In this document: in pieces, positions 11,009 through 22,696 of the stretch
Layout of the letters: the number at the start of each line of letters is the position of its first letter
Numbering within the stretch: the first letter of the stretch is position 1
DNA from: Lactuca virosa
Taxonomy: Eukaryota > Streptophyta > Magnoliopsida > Asterales > Asteraceae
Reading direction: 5' to 3'
Assembly: GCA_928212115.1 (NCBI GenBank)
Contig: CAKMRJ010003334.1
Span: 2,530,823 to 2,594,822 of the forward strand
DNA length: 64,000 nucleotides
Program-made: the position numbers and the translations under genes
Notes under the pieces: generated by a model
What the model was told of the DNA's origin: nothing
Seen by the model: only the letters and a program-made list of their open reading frames with translations
The model's database searches: none

Positions 11009-12200
11009 TTGTCCCAAATCTTTATCGTTGTGAGTATGGAATACTCTAGGACCTTTAAGTTGTCCCTTCAGACGATTTAGGTGTGTTAAGTCGTAAAAAT
11101 GCAAGCTTGGACCTTGGCTTTCTTCCATGCAACAGTATTGGAGTTTTAAATGGTTGAATGAGTTAGGGTTTTGATGTTGGACTCCTTATAGCCATGCAAA
11201 GGCATAAAGGTTGCAACTTTATGGCCTTAGTCGTTTTATTAAGCCTGTATCTGAAGTTGGACGTAAAGTCTTAAAGCATTAACACCATTTAGTAAGAGTT
11301 TGGTCGTCAGGGTACTACGTTGTGCGTAATGACCTGTGCGCTAGGCGTAGAAGGCTAATGCCCCGCAACCTCCCCTTCGTGAATCAAGCAGTACGCAGGG
11401 AGTAGGAGAGAGTACGTCGGGTGTACTCTCATAAAACCTTTTTGGGCTATTTTTGAGCCTTGGTTCTTTAAGGTTTTGGGATTTACCTCGTTGAATCATC
11501 AATGGTAAGGGAAAAATGGTCTTTTCCCCTTAGTTAGAAATCAGATGAATTAGACTTTCATTTATGGGTTAATCCCGATTATTAATTAGGGTTATTATTG
11601 GGATATGTTAGTGTGAGGAGTCGTGTCAGCAGCAACCTGAGTGTGCGATTCAGTTATCTTCAGTTTGAGGTGAGTCTCCTCACTATATCCATGGGTCGAA
11701 GGCACCAATGCCGACCCATTATTCTGTTATGTAGAATGCTAGTTGTTATGTGACTGTTACATATATGTTTGTGTGATCGGGTTGAAATAAACCCCAGGGC
11801 GGGGCCTGTAATGACATGTTTGGGTTAATATAAACCCCAGGGCGGGGCCCATTATGGCATGTTCGGGTTGAAATAAACCTCAGGGTGGGGCCAACAGTGT
11901 TGATTGAGGTTCTCGGTATTGCGAGCGGTGGGACTTGAGGTTTCCTAGGAAAGTTTATGATATGTATGTTGTTTAGCATAGGATTGGTATATAGCTCTAG
12001 TGTGGTGACTTAGAGGAATCATGACGGATCTGGATGAAGGCATAAATAGGTGTGAAATGTAGTATTGGGCCCGTACTACTGGAATCACATGATTTGTACC
12101 TAAGATAATAACAGACCTGGAGACTCTAAGGAGACCTGTATAGTGAGAGTTCCCTCAAGTATTATGATGACTATTTATATGTTTGTGTTTCAGTTTGAGG
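11009..12200 (+). repeat. Truncated Ty3/gypsy LTR and leader fragment
   Basis: The copia-like element is inserted in this sequence (3289-3322 is the other side). It has the hallmarks of the gypsy LTRs elsewhere in the window: inverted ACGC/GCGT-type motifs (about 11335-11430), a donor-like gag|gtgagt at 11670, a GC-rich tandem repeat (11779-11892), and then leader wording (gggcccgtactactgga, about 12069) shared with 50253. No LTR end or primer site is visible, so a deletion has joined LTR to leader. Confidence 0.6.
11779..11892 (+). repeat. Three-copy tandem repeat, period about 43 bases
   Basis: Three units each containing ataaaccccagggcggggcc or a near variant start at about 11779, 11822 and 11865. 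Similar short GC-rich tandem repeats occupy the same relative place in other LTRs here. Confidence 0.8.
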
Positions 12201-12735
12201 ATGGTGGTGATCACTAGAGGAGGAGGATCTGGCTCAGGTTTAGGTTCTAGTTCTGGTTTAGGTTTAGGTTCTAGTTCTGGCTCTGGTGCAAAACCAATTG
12301 ATGAGAGGCTGTGAGAGCTCATAGCATCCGAGGTTACTCACGGTATCTTGGATGCTACTCCTGTGATGTTCGGTGCCATCAAGAAGGGTATTATGGAGCT
12401 TATAGAGGAGCGGCTCAAGGATTTCTAGACTGAAATTGTGTGGGTCAGTTAGGAGCACAAACTCCCTCGTTTCCGGAGTTCAAGGCTTGTGGAGATCATG
12501 AGTTCTTTGGGGCTAAGGACCCCATCGCTAGCCGACATTGGATCGCTGACATGGAGAATGCTCAACGGGCGAGTTTTTTCCCTCAAATGTGGAATTTGCA
12601 TCCTGCCTGCTGAGGGACCGAGCGTTTGACTGGTGGGATGAGGTTGGCCGAGCTGTAAGGTCTACGGCAGTGGCAATCATGACTCGGTAGGAGTTTGTTA
12701 CGAGGTTCCATAGGGAGTTTGCACCAGCGATCGAG
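12201..12735 (+). pseudogene. Degraded Ty3/gypsy gag
   Basis: Starts ATGGTGGTGATC after a pyrimidine tract and cag, exactly like the gag start at 50377. A Gly/Ser-rich N terminus (repeated GSGLGSSSG wording) is followed by a conserved gag core, readable with frame changes as FFGAKDPIASRHWIADMENA and later AFDWWDEVGRA and EFVTRFHREFAP. These are typical of plant Ty3/gypsy gag, which builds the virus-like particle. Several in-frame stops (for example just after the Ser-rich part and in the middle) and at least two frameshifts make it a pseudogene. It breaks off at 12735; zinc knuckle, protease and polymerase are missing. Confidence 0.7.
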
Positions 12736-12886
12736 GTTGGTTTATTGATCTTTTTAAGATTAACAAATAGCAATAAATGATTTATTAATATATTATGATA
12801 TTAATATATTAATTAGAAATAGTATTATTTAATTAAGAATTAATCATAATTTAATTAGAATTATTTATGGGGTTAATTGTAACAGG
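12736..12886. other. AT-rich filler between two gypsy remnants
   Basis: 151 bases very rich in A and T with ttaatatatta words, similar in style to the AT-rich part of the copia-like LTR. It separates the gag relic from the tail of a different element. No gene seen. Confidence 0.4.
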
Positions 12887-13413
12887 TGGTGATTCCATTC
12901 TTCAGTTGTCAGTGGGACGACGTAAGGTCAGAGAGGTCTTGTTTGGGTCAGATCTTTGAGTTTTTGGTCAACATGGTTGATGTATGAGGGTGAACTTATC
13001 TACCTGTAAGATAGATATGATTTTGGATTTTTCAAGTTATGGACGAGGAAGTCAGCTCTTCTCGATATCGATGAATCGTGGTGTGTTGGTATTCGTTCTT
13101 CGTCAAGTCGTGTATTTCTAGCTAAGGATCGAATCGGCTTTTGGGTTTCAAGGAAGTTTCCGTATAGAGCTTTGTTCCAGTGTTGCAGCAGACGTGATTT
13201 TGATCTCTGGAGTTTCGCACGGGTTTAGCGTATGCGCTTGGTTTTTGGAAATCCTTGTGATTTTAGTCGCAGTTTCGGGAATTCAAAGTGGTGTCGGCTT
13301 GTGGTAGAAGGAAATAGACTTGGAAGAACCCACAAGGGGATTCAAAGGTTAGTTTTAGAGTAATTTGTAAGGACAGATTTCGATGACGAAATCTAATTTA
13401 AGTGGGAGAGAGT
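12887..13413 (+). other. 3' interior tail of a gypsy element with polypurine tract
   Basis: Non-coding stretch ending in aagtgggagagagt, a polypurine tract, directly before the LTR at 13414. The words cgatgacgaaat (13381) recur as the complement near 26245 at the same relative place in the minus-strand element (atttcgtcctcg), so this is the usual post-pol segment. Confidence 0.55.
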
Positions 13414-15044
13414 TGTAACACCCGTTTTCCAAAGTGTATCAGCTAAAGACTTGATGGGATCAAAGATGGGGTTTTTTGAAGAAACCATGTGCCATGACGT
13501 GGGGAATGGATGACCACTATGTGGAATGGCTTTATAAAATGTGAATCAATCTTCTGCGCCACGACGTGACATGCTTATGGTTACGACGAGGTGTCCGCCT
13601 GAGGCCTTAACCCTAATCCTAGGGTTTGTGTCCCTATTTAAGTGAAGTTAGGGCTAGGGTTTGCACACCCTCAGCCTCCATCACCTCCCTTTTACACCCC
13701 AAGAAACCCCAGCCTCCATTTTTAACCTTGTGAACTATTTGTAGTGATTTTAGCCCCTTGAAGAGAAGAAGGTGTTTTTGGTGCATTGTTTCAGATATCA
13801 AACCTCACCCTCATCATCTTGTGATTTTTAGGACTCTTGTAAGTCCTCAAGTTCCTGCCTTTTTACGTTTAGGCATGTTAGATCTAGGTTTTTGTCCATT
13901 TTCCTCCATGTTTGAGGAGATTTTAGTGTTGAGATTTCATAAAGTTGACAACTTTATGAGTCCTTGAGGTCCTTTTGTGACCTTTTGTCATATATATGTA
14001 AAGTTATATAGTTATGAGATCCATGCATGAGATTCGATATCATTTTTCTCCATTTTGACCTATCTTGAGTTCTAGACTTGCTTGGGACATGCATGTCTGT
14101 AAAGATATGATTTTTATGATGAAATAGAAGTAAGAAATCCTTCTAGAAAGTATGAGTTCGTGGCTTTCGGAAAGTATGAATGGGTGGCTTGAAGCATTGA
14201 GAGCTTAAAAGCATTGGCTTGAGTTCTAGACCATCACGACGTGGCGATGGACAGCTTCGCGACTGTTTTGTCCTAACGTTGTCACAACCCGACCAATGGG
14301 TGTCCACGACGTGGGTGTCGACTGGGGGTTGACTTTAAACGTTGACTTTTGACTTGTTTGACTTTTGGGCAAACTTTGAGAGGTGTTAAGTTATAGTATG
14401 AGGTTTAGCTTGTGATTGGTTTAGGATGTTCGTGTAGCTGATTCTGTGGGACTTTGAGTTGTGGATTTCAACTCTTCGTTCGGGTGAGTCTTCTCACTGT
14501 ATCACCTATGTCATAATGGTGTGCATGCTAGACTAGCTGAGTCTTATTTTTTGATTGTTGTTATATGTGTATCTGAGTTTCTGATAACTCTAGAATTGCT
14601 GATAGTCCGGAGGGCTGCTGATAACCCATAGGGATATTGTGAGCCTATAGGACTGTTGATAGTCCCAGGGTTGCTGATAACCGATGGTTGTTTATATTAT
14701 TGTGATGTATGTGATGTTTAGCACTGTTGATAGTCCCAGGGTTGCTGATAACCCATAACTGATTATTATGTTGTGTTGTATGTGATATTATGGGGAACTC
14801 ACTAAGCTTTGTGCTTACAGTTGTGGATTAAATGTTTTTCAGGTACTTATCGGATTGCGAAGGCCAGACTGTACACACACATCAATAATTTTGTGATTCG
14901 AGGTTCCGCATTGTCGTTCTTATAACTCTAATTCTGAATTATGGTTTATGTACATTTAGTTTGACCTGAATGTAACTTTAATAAAATAGGTATTTATTCT
15001 ATTTTAAAAAGGAAAAAAATTATTCTATAATTTGGGACGTTACA
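13414..15044 (+). repeat. 3' LTR of a truncated Ty3/gypsy element
   Basis: Starts tgtaacacccg and ends gggacgttaca. Preceded by a polypurine tract, so it is a 3' LTR whose partner is not in the window. It contains ccacgacgtgg-type inverted motifs, a TATA word tatttaa (13635), a TTGAC cluster (14328-14366), a donor-like g|gtgagt (14484) and acceptor-like tttttcag (14842), and between these a loose tandem repeat of gctgataaccc/gttgatagtccc words (14581-14760). No matching target-site duplication can be assessed. Confidence 0.75.
14328..14366 (+). promoter_or_regulatory. W-box-like TTGAC cluster in LTR
   Basis: Four TTGAC words (ggttgactt, cgttgactt, ttgacttg, ttgactttt) within about 40 bases. 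TTGAC is the core bound by WRKY factors. Position, between TATA box and donor-like site, is the same in other LTRs here. Confidence 0.5.
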
Positions 15045-16067
15045 CGTTAAAGAACCTAACAAGGGTGTGATGATGATCATGTGGGTTGGCGGTGAGGTAG
15101 ATACGAAGGGTGACAACAATCCAGTGGTAGTTATCAAGTAATTGAAGATGAGGAATGTCAAAGGGCGGGTAACGGGGGGGTTATATTTTTATTAATAAAA
15201 TCAATGGTAAATTACACTAATTGTTCCTCGTGTAAATGCCAAAACGCATGTTCTGACCCTATTTTCAAAAATTATGTCGGACCGTCCCTTGTTTGTTTTA
15301 TACTTGCACGCTTCATCCTTGAAAGACGAATTTGTTGTGGTTTTAGTCCGTTCCAGAATTAAAATGACCATAATGCCTTGTGTATTTATTTTTCAATCAA
15401 TCGAATAATATTTTTTATTATTTTTAATTTAAAAAGAAAATGGGTCCTACTTCCACCACCCTTCATCATCCACCTTCACCTCACCAATCTAAGTCTGTAT
15501 CCTCCTATTCTCTTTAAGCCTAAAAAACACCACACAGCACCGTCACCTCCCAAACTCCGAAAACCACTACATCCCCTGTTATGTCAAAATTTAGTCACCG
15601 GATGTGCATCTAAAGTCGTCACCATTGCCTCTAAGCCACCAAGGGTACATCTTGATCTAAATTCGACACCACCAAAGGTACATACGACTTCCAATCTGCC
15701 ATCATCTCCTCTAAAGTCGAAAATCTCCGTTCAAAATCTCAGTTCAAAATCTCAGTCTCCACAGTCGGAATTGACATATCCACAATCGAATCTACAACTT
15801 CGTTGTCTCGTATCTACACCATCTAAAATCTACACATGTTCTACTGAGAACCTTCACATTCATCACCACCTATTTGTTGGAGATGGAGCCGTCATCGCCA
15901 CCTGGTTGGGTTTAACACCGATTTGTGCCTGGGTTTCCCGATTTGTAGATGTGTGGTCGCCGACATAGTTGCACAAGAGAGGTGAAGGTGGCTGGTCGGA
16001 TCTGTGATGGTGGTGCTTTGTTGAAAGTCATTGATCTCCTTCTTCACCTATACGCCACCATCGGAAT
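15045..16067. other. Unassigned 1 kb between two gypsy elements
   Basis: Contains words such as gtaaattacactaattg near 15209, reminiscent of termini of plant DNA transposons, and a 196-codon open frame (15378-15968, plus) of low-complexity Pro/Ser/Leu-rich sequence with no recognisable domain, weak start context and no introns. I regard it as non-coding, perhaps a cut-off DNA transposon. Confidence 0.3.
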
Positions 16068-17900
16068 TGTAACGCCCGTGTTTCTAGGCTAAGCATTAGT
16101 ATGATGAGGTAATAGTTAGGGTCAACAATTATAACCTACTTTGAAGTAATAAAGAGAAATTATTTGAATATTATGTGAATTATGTGATTTTACATGCATT
16201 ATACTTATTTATAAGATATAATAAGTTAAGAATAAAAATAAGCGTCAAAAATAAAATAATAGATAGAACCAATATCTAGGAAGCAAGTTTTAGTGGTCGG
16301 TACAAGGATTCTAGAGATATAAAGAACGCCGAAATCCGAGTTATAACGAATAAGTTATGACCTGTCGAAGTTTCGCGACAAAACCGACACGCCACCAGGA
16401 ATCGTAAAAAGTGAGTTTACGATAGAATACTTTTTAGCCTTAGTGATCTAAAAGAAAGTTGTAGAGTACGTGTCCACCTACACATGGATATAAAGAACGT
16501 AAAAAACGGAGCTCGTATGCAAAAGTTATGACCTTCCGAAGATGTAGCTGTCTGAGAGCATGATACGTGGCAAAAACCCTAATCTGACTGGACTCACGAC
16601 GTGAGCATAGATTCTTACAATGTGAGGAGTGTAACAAACACCTCTCAATGCTAGAATACATATGTTAAGTCTACGGAACGATAAGTCAAAAGCTCACGAC
16701 ATGAGCATGGATTCTCATGAGTGTGAGGAGTCAAAATGACACCTTCCGAAGCTAGGGACACATATGGCAAGTCTACGAGGGGAGCAGGCATGGCTCATGA
16801 CGTGAGCATATATGGTTCACGATGTGAGAGACCAAAAATCAGCCTATAAATAGCAAGTTCGACCCTAAGCTTCCTTACACCTAAACTTTATTTCTCTCTC
16901 TCGTTTGCTGAAGGCGTTCCGCGTCCCGAGCCCGACGATCACGAACCGCTGACCGTTTCTAGTTAAATTCTATCAACTCACGCTACTAAGGTAAATGCAT
17001 AGTTACTTTCATCTTACACATAGATATGAAGTATTTTATGTAAATTACGTGCTATGTGTGTGCATATTATCTGTTTACCTGATATCTATGTTGGATGAAC
17101 GTTTTATACATGCTTTAAATGATTTAAATTGTATATGTATTTTATATGTACACATATGTTGGGGTAAAACATGGGTGGATGGGATAATTGGTGTGTGATG
17201 AAATAAAATGATGAGAGGCCTCGATGTTGACGATGATCCAATCATCTAGCGAAGTATAGATGATGACCACAGACTATTATAGACAGTCTAGTGGAACGCT
17301 GGCAGACTCGCAACCTGTAGGTGTTTGTGAACAATGTGTTCACCGGTGTACTCCATCCCCCTCATGGTTTCCTTACGAACATATACGGTTGAGGAACCCC
17401 CTTAGCAGTAGTGTCCATCCCGATGAAAATCCTTAGGATAGGTCCCTATCTTTAGATGCTCTATGGGTAGAAAGTGAGGATAACGGGAACGTGTAATCGG
17501 GCTGTTTGGTTTGATGAAATTAATAACTTAATTATTGTGGGTGGAAAACCCTATCTGCTCACCAGGCTCCCAAGCGTGAGCCACTCACTTTTCTCGTATA
17601 CAGGTAGTGGCAAGAGAGCACAGGAGTGATGACCTGATGAGAGATCAATGGATTATAGGCCACTAGAATAAATAAATATTATAAGGCCTATGTTGTTTAT
17701 GTTTATGATTTTGATATGTATTAACAATGATATCCCAAGGTTTTTAATATAATACATTTCTTCGGAAATGATTTGATAAGTTCTTTATCATATTTTTTGG
17801 AACAAATTCTGCAATATATTTCTTTAAAAATATACTCTGATTTCCAAATAAAGCATAAACAAATCGGTCTTTTCTGACCATGAAATTTGGGGATGTCACA
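16068..17900 (+). repeat. 5' LTR of the plus-strand gypsy element
   Basis: About 1.83 kb. Inverted CTCACGNCGTGAG-type motifs at about 16592, 16692, 16797 and 16816 lie just upstream of a TATA box, tataaata (16845). A donor-like ctaag|gtaaat (16991) and acceptor-like tacag|gta (17603) bracket a 0.6 kb segment. Homologous parts are at 22697-24491. Confidence 0.88.
16845..16852 (+). promoter_or_regulatory. LTR TATA box
   Basis: cctataaatagc, also present at 23430 in the 3' LTR. It lies about 25-250 bases downstream of the inverted CACGNCGTG motifs, as expected for a U3 promoter. Confidence 0.6.
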
Positions 17901-17914
17901 GTTGGTATCAGAGC
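17901..17914 (+). other. Primer binding site (initiator Met tRNA)
   Basis: gttggtatcagagc directly after the LTR, complementary to the initiator-Met tRNA 3' end. Confidence 0.88.
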
Positions 17915-18210
17915 ATTAGTTTAAGCGAACTAGGAATATGTAGGATTTCTAGACTTAAACATAGAATGCTAAGCGATGATTGTGAGATGTGTATCTACTA
18001 CACTTTAGACACGAGCACTAGTTTATTTTAGGAAAGATGCCTAAAATGTTTTTATGTGCTAAATGATTTATGTTATAGCTATTCAGATACCTTATATGCT
18101 ATTATTTGCTCGGATCTATGGTCTATTGCCGACCGGATCTGGAAACCTTATGTGTTTAGAATTCTAAACGTTCGACTACGATATTAGGCAATCAGCAGCC
18201 TCAACCACAA

Positions 18211-19375
18211 GTGATTGAGCGTGCACCAGAAGTAGTAGCTGCACCTGAGCCAATCACGATGACAGGAGTGCAAGTTATGATTCGGGCTATGATGGTCGAA
18301 AAAAGGGAAGAGATGAGGCAAATATTACAGAACAATAGGGATGAACCTGCTGTGCATGTTGAACAACCCGAACTGAATGAGGGTCAGTCGGAAGAAGGAA
18401 ATTACAGTAGAACTGTTGTTTAAGATGAACCGCCAGTGGTTAGAAGGAATAACCAAGATTGAGGAAATGACGGACGAGGATGCAAATACAAGGATTTCAT
18501 GGCATCCAAACCACCGTGTCTTTCTGGAAGCCCAACACCGGTGGAAGTTATGGATTGGATCTCCGAGATGGAGACAATGTTTGAGAGTTGCGACTGTAGC
18601 AACAGACAAAAGACCGCTCTTGCGGTTCCCTTATTAAAGTCTGGCGTATTGAGCTGTTGGAAGCTACTAGCTGATACAATGCCCAAGGAAGAAGCTAGCA
18701 AGATGTCTTGGGAAGATTTCCTGATGTAACTGAAAATGCAGTACTGCTTGGAGCAGGATCTTCTGGAAATCAACAATGAATTTCAGAATCTGAGGAAGGG
18801 AAGAATGAGCGTCAGCGAGTATGCCACAAGTTTTACGGAGAAAATGAAGCTCGTTCCTTACCCAGTTCCAACTGAACTCTCCAAGGTCAACAAGTTTTCC
18901 CACGGATTACCAGCGGACGTTGGTCCAATGGTCAAGCAAACAACCACTTTGAAAGCCGCCATTTGGGCTGCTTGAGACCCAGATAAGGGAGAAGGGTCTA
19001 GAGAGAACGGATGTTGGTGAGAAAAGGAAGTTCAATGGATATTCGAAGTCCAACAAGAAAAGCAAATTCTCGAAGTTTGGTTTGAAGAAGTTTGGAGGAG
19101 GAGGAGATGAAGCGAAGTGGTGCGAGAAGTGTAAAAATAAACACTTCGGGAAATGTGACGGATAAGTCACTTGTTTTAAGTGTGGAAAGGATGGGCACTA
19201 TGCCAACGAGTGCACATTCAACAAGAAGGTCTGTTATCAGTGCAATGAAGAAGGGCATATTTCAAGGGACTGCCCGAAGAATAAGGAGGCGGCAAGGCCC
19301 AACATTTCTCCGAATCTGAAGGCGAGAGCTTTCCAGATGACACGAGAAGCAACAAGGGATGAAGCAGATGTTGCT
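18211..19375 (+). pseudogene. Ty3/gypsy gag with three zinc knuckles, broken
   Basis: Gag packages element RNA. Readable parts in order: an acidic N-terminal stretch (about 18211-18423); a gag core reading MDWISEMETMFESCDC, SWEDFLM, then RKGRMSVSEYATSF (18499-18970); a basic linker; and three Cys-rich knuckles, CEKC...FGKC, CFKCGKDGHYANEC and CYQCNEEGHISRDC (19110-19275), the last two with full CX2CX4HX4C spacing. There is an in-frame TAA at 18727-18729, where CAA (Gln) would fit, a stop after the N-terminal part, a frame change near 18975 and a stop between the first and second knuckles. Not translatable as one protein. Confidence 0.8.
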
Positions 19376-22300
19376 TCAGGTACCTTTCTCGTAAATGGAT
19401 TGCCTGCCAATATATTGTTTGATTCAGGAGCAAACTATTCCTTTGTATTGCATAAATTTGATTGAATACTAGCATTGCCTGTAGATAAACTTGATAATGC
19501 TCCAGTTATAGAAATTGCCAGTGGAAAATTCATACCTGTTAGTAATTACATTAAAAACATCGTCATCAACTTAAACGGAAACGAATTCCATGAGGAGCTG
19601 TTACCCATTGAGTTCAATGGTTTCAACATCATACTGGGAATGGATTGACTTAGCGCAAACGATGCCGAGATACTATGCAGGAAGAAGATGGTGAGAGTAA
19701 ACCCACCTGGAAGAGATTCATTTATAGTGTACGGAGAAAAACGTAGAGTGAATTCTGGAATCATTTCCCTGATGAAAGCCATAAAATGTTTGTCTAAAGG
19801 ATGCGCATCATACTTGGCATTCGTGATTGATGCAAATAAGGAGAATAAGGATATACACAGAATACCAGTGGTGTGTGACTATCCGGAAGTCTTTCCCGAA
19901 TATCTTCGTGGATTTCCCCCTGATAAACAAGTGGAGTTTCGAATAGACTTGTTGCCAGGATCAACACCAATAGCGAAATCACCATACCGGCTGGCACCGA
20001 TGGATATGAAGGAGCTCATGATGCAACTTCAGGATTTTTTGGACAACGGTTTCATTAGACCTAGTTCATCACCCTGGGAGATCGGGTGTTATTCGTGAAG
20101 AAGAAGGATGGAAGCATGAGGATGTGCATAGACTACAGAGAGCTACACAAGGCAACGATAAAGAACAAGTACTCATTGCCAAGGATTGACGACCTGTTCA
20201 ATCAGCTGCAAGGTTTGAGCTATTTCTCAAAAATTGATCTTAGGTCAGGATATCATCAGCTGAAGGTGAGAGAGCAGGATATTGAGAAAACTGCGTTCAG
20301 AATGATATACGGACACTATGAGTTCTTGGTTATGACATTTGGACTAACCAATGCTCCAACAACATTCATGGATTTGATGAACAGGGTTTGTAAACCATTC
20401 ATCGATAAATTTGTGATAGTTTTCATAGATGACATTCTGATTTACTCAAAGAGCCAGCAGGAGCATGGCAAACATCTACGAGAAGTATTAGAAGTTTTGA
20501 AAAAGGAGAAGTTGCACGCAAAGTTCTCCAATGTGATTTTTGGATTTGAGAAGTCCAATTATTGGGTCATATGGTTAACCAAGAAGGAATAATGGTTGAC
20601 CCAGCAAAGATTGAAGATGTGATGAAGTGGGAACGACCAAAAAGTCCCACAGAGATTCGAAGCTTTCTAGGATTAGCTGGATATTACCGAAGGTTTATCT
20701 AAGGCTTTTCTTTGATAGCTGCTCCATTGACAACTTTGACCCATAAAGGATCTATACATACATGTAATTAGAAACACGACGAATCATTCAAAAAGCTAAA
20801 TAATAAGTTGTGTGAAGCACCAATTATTTCTTTACCTGACGCGGTTGAAGACTTCGCAGTCTATAGCGATGCATCTGGAGTTGGGTTAGGTTGTGTTCTA
20901 ACCCAAAGAGATAAGGTGATAGCATATGCATCAAGACAATTGAAGGAGAACGAAAAGAACTACCCCACTCATGATCTGGAGTTGGCGGTGGTAGTATTCG
21001 CATTAAAGATATGGAGGCATTATCTTTACGGCACGAAGTGCAAACTTTTCATTGATCATAAGAGTCTCCAGTATCTCTTTAATCAGAAGGAATTGAATAT
21101 GAGACAACGACGCTGGCTAGAGTTAAGCAAATATTTCGATTGTGAGATACTTTACCACCCTGGTAAAGCGAATCTGGTAGCTGATGCTCTAAGTTGAAAA
21201 GTAAACTTTGAAAGAAAAAGGCCAAGAGCCTTAAGAATATAAGTTGTCTCAACGATTGTAGAAAGCATCAAGAAAGCTCACGAAGAAGCTTTGGAGAAAA
21301 ATGACCGAAAGGAATAACGTTTAGGCAAGACGTTGGTATTCAGTATAAATAGTCAAGGATTGTAGATATTCCAAGATAGAATTTGGGTACCTAAGATGGG
21401 AGGAATAAGTGATCTTCTAATGGAAGAAGCTCACAAGACCATGTAGTCAATTCATCCCGGTAGCACTAAGATGTATAGGAATATGAAACCTTACTACTGA
21501 TGGCCGACGATGAAGCTCGATGTTTCAAAGTATGTGGTCGATTGTGTAACAAGTGCGAGAGTTAAAGCACAATATCAAAAACCGTATGGGAGTTTAGAAC
21601 CTTTACCTATACCCATGGGTAAATAGGAAGACATCACCATGGATTTTGTGACTAAACTGCCAATGACGAAGAACGGTCACGGCATGATTTGGGTAGTCGT
21701 GGATCATTTCACAAGGAGTGCACACTTCATATCAACCAATGAGAGATGGTCTATGGATAAGCTTGCAAATGCTTACATGAAGGAAGTAGTAAGACTTCAC
21801 GGTGTTCCTTTAACGATTGTATCAGATCGTGACAGTCGATTCACATCAAGGTTTTGGAGGAGTCTATAAGAGGAAATCGGTACGAAGTTGTGTTTAAGTA
21901 CAACCTACCATCCGCAGACTGATGGTCAGAGCGAAAGAACGATTAAAACACTGGAATATAGGCTGAGAGCATGTACCCTAGAATTCCAAGGTGACTGGGC
22001 TAAGCACTTACCCTTGGCACCATTCGAGCATCAAGATGGCACCTTAGCAAGCTTTGTATGGACATAAGTATCGTACGCCGTTTTGTTGGCTTGAGGCTGG
22101 AGAAAAGCAGTTTATGGGCCCCGAGGTAGTCCATCAGACTGCTGAAAAGTTGAAAGTGATTAGAGAAAGGATGTTAGCAGCTCAAGATCGTCAAAAGAGC
22201 TATGCTGACAAGAAGAGACGAAGGATGACATTCGAAGTTGGAGATTCGGTTTTGCTCAAAGTATCACCATGAAAGGGACTTATACTATTTGGAAAGAGAG

Positions 22301-22662
22301 GAAAGTTGAATCCAATGTTTATTGGACCATTCAAAGTTCTTCATAGGATTGGGAAGCAAGCTTACAAGCTAGAGTTTCCAGAAGAACTAGATGGTATTCA
22401 TAACACTTTCCATGTGTGTTATTTGAGGAAGTTTACGGGAGAAGTTCCAGAAATAATTCCAATTTCAGAGTTAAGTATGGATGAAAATAAGAGGCTAATC
22501 GAAGAGCTTGAGGAAATTGTTGACCGTAAGACTAAGAAGTTGCGACGTAAGATGATCGACTTAGTGCTTGTGCGATGGAAACATACGAATGGTTCGAACC
22601 TCACCTGGGAAACAGAGAGTGACATGATGAGTTGCTATCCACATTTATTTGTTGATGCATGA
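19376..22662 (+). pseudogene. Ty3/gypsy pol: protease, reverse transcriptase, RNase H, integrase, chromodomain-like tail
   Basis: Domains in order: aspartic protease (LFDSGANYSFV, about 19420); reverse transcriptase (PLPRIDDL-type region, KIDLRSGYHQ, active-site VFIDDILIYSK near 20430); RNase H (AVYSDASGVG near 20860, DHKSLQYLF near 21055); integrase zinc finger with one Cys replaced by Ser (CVTSARVK) and DDE core (WVVVDHFTRS, VSDRDSRFTSRFW, YHPQTDGQSE); and an end reading LVRWKHTNGSNLTWETE, typical of chromovirus integrase tails. Frameshifts lie near 20085 and 20565. In-frame stops include 3 or 4 that replace Trp and several that replace Arg or Gln compared with the intact codons at 62030-64000. 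Dead copy. Confidence 0.85.
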
Positions 22663-22681
22663 TTCTGGAGTGGAATCATCC

Positions 22682-22696
22682 TAAGGAGGAGAGAAT
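22682..22696 (+). other. Polypurine tract
   Basis: taaggaggagagaat immediately before the 3' LTR. The complementary word at 61996-62010 has the same position in the related minus-strand element. Confidence 0.75.

Noticed and set aside
15378..15968. 196-codon plus-strand frame, Pro/Ser/Leu-rich
   Set aside because: No domain, biased composition, no signs of introns or neighbouring gene signals, and cut-off transposon-like surroundings.
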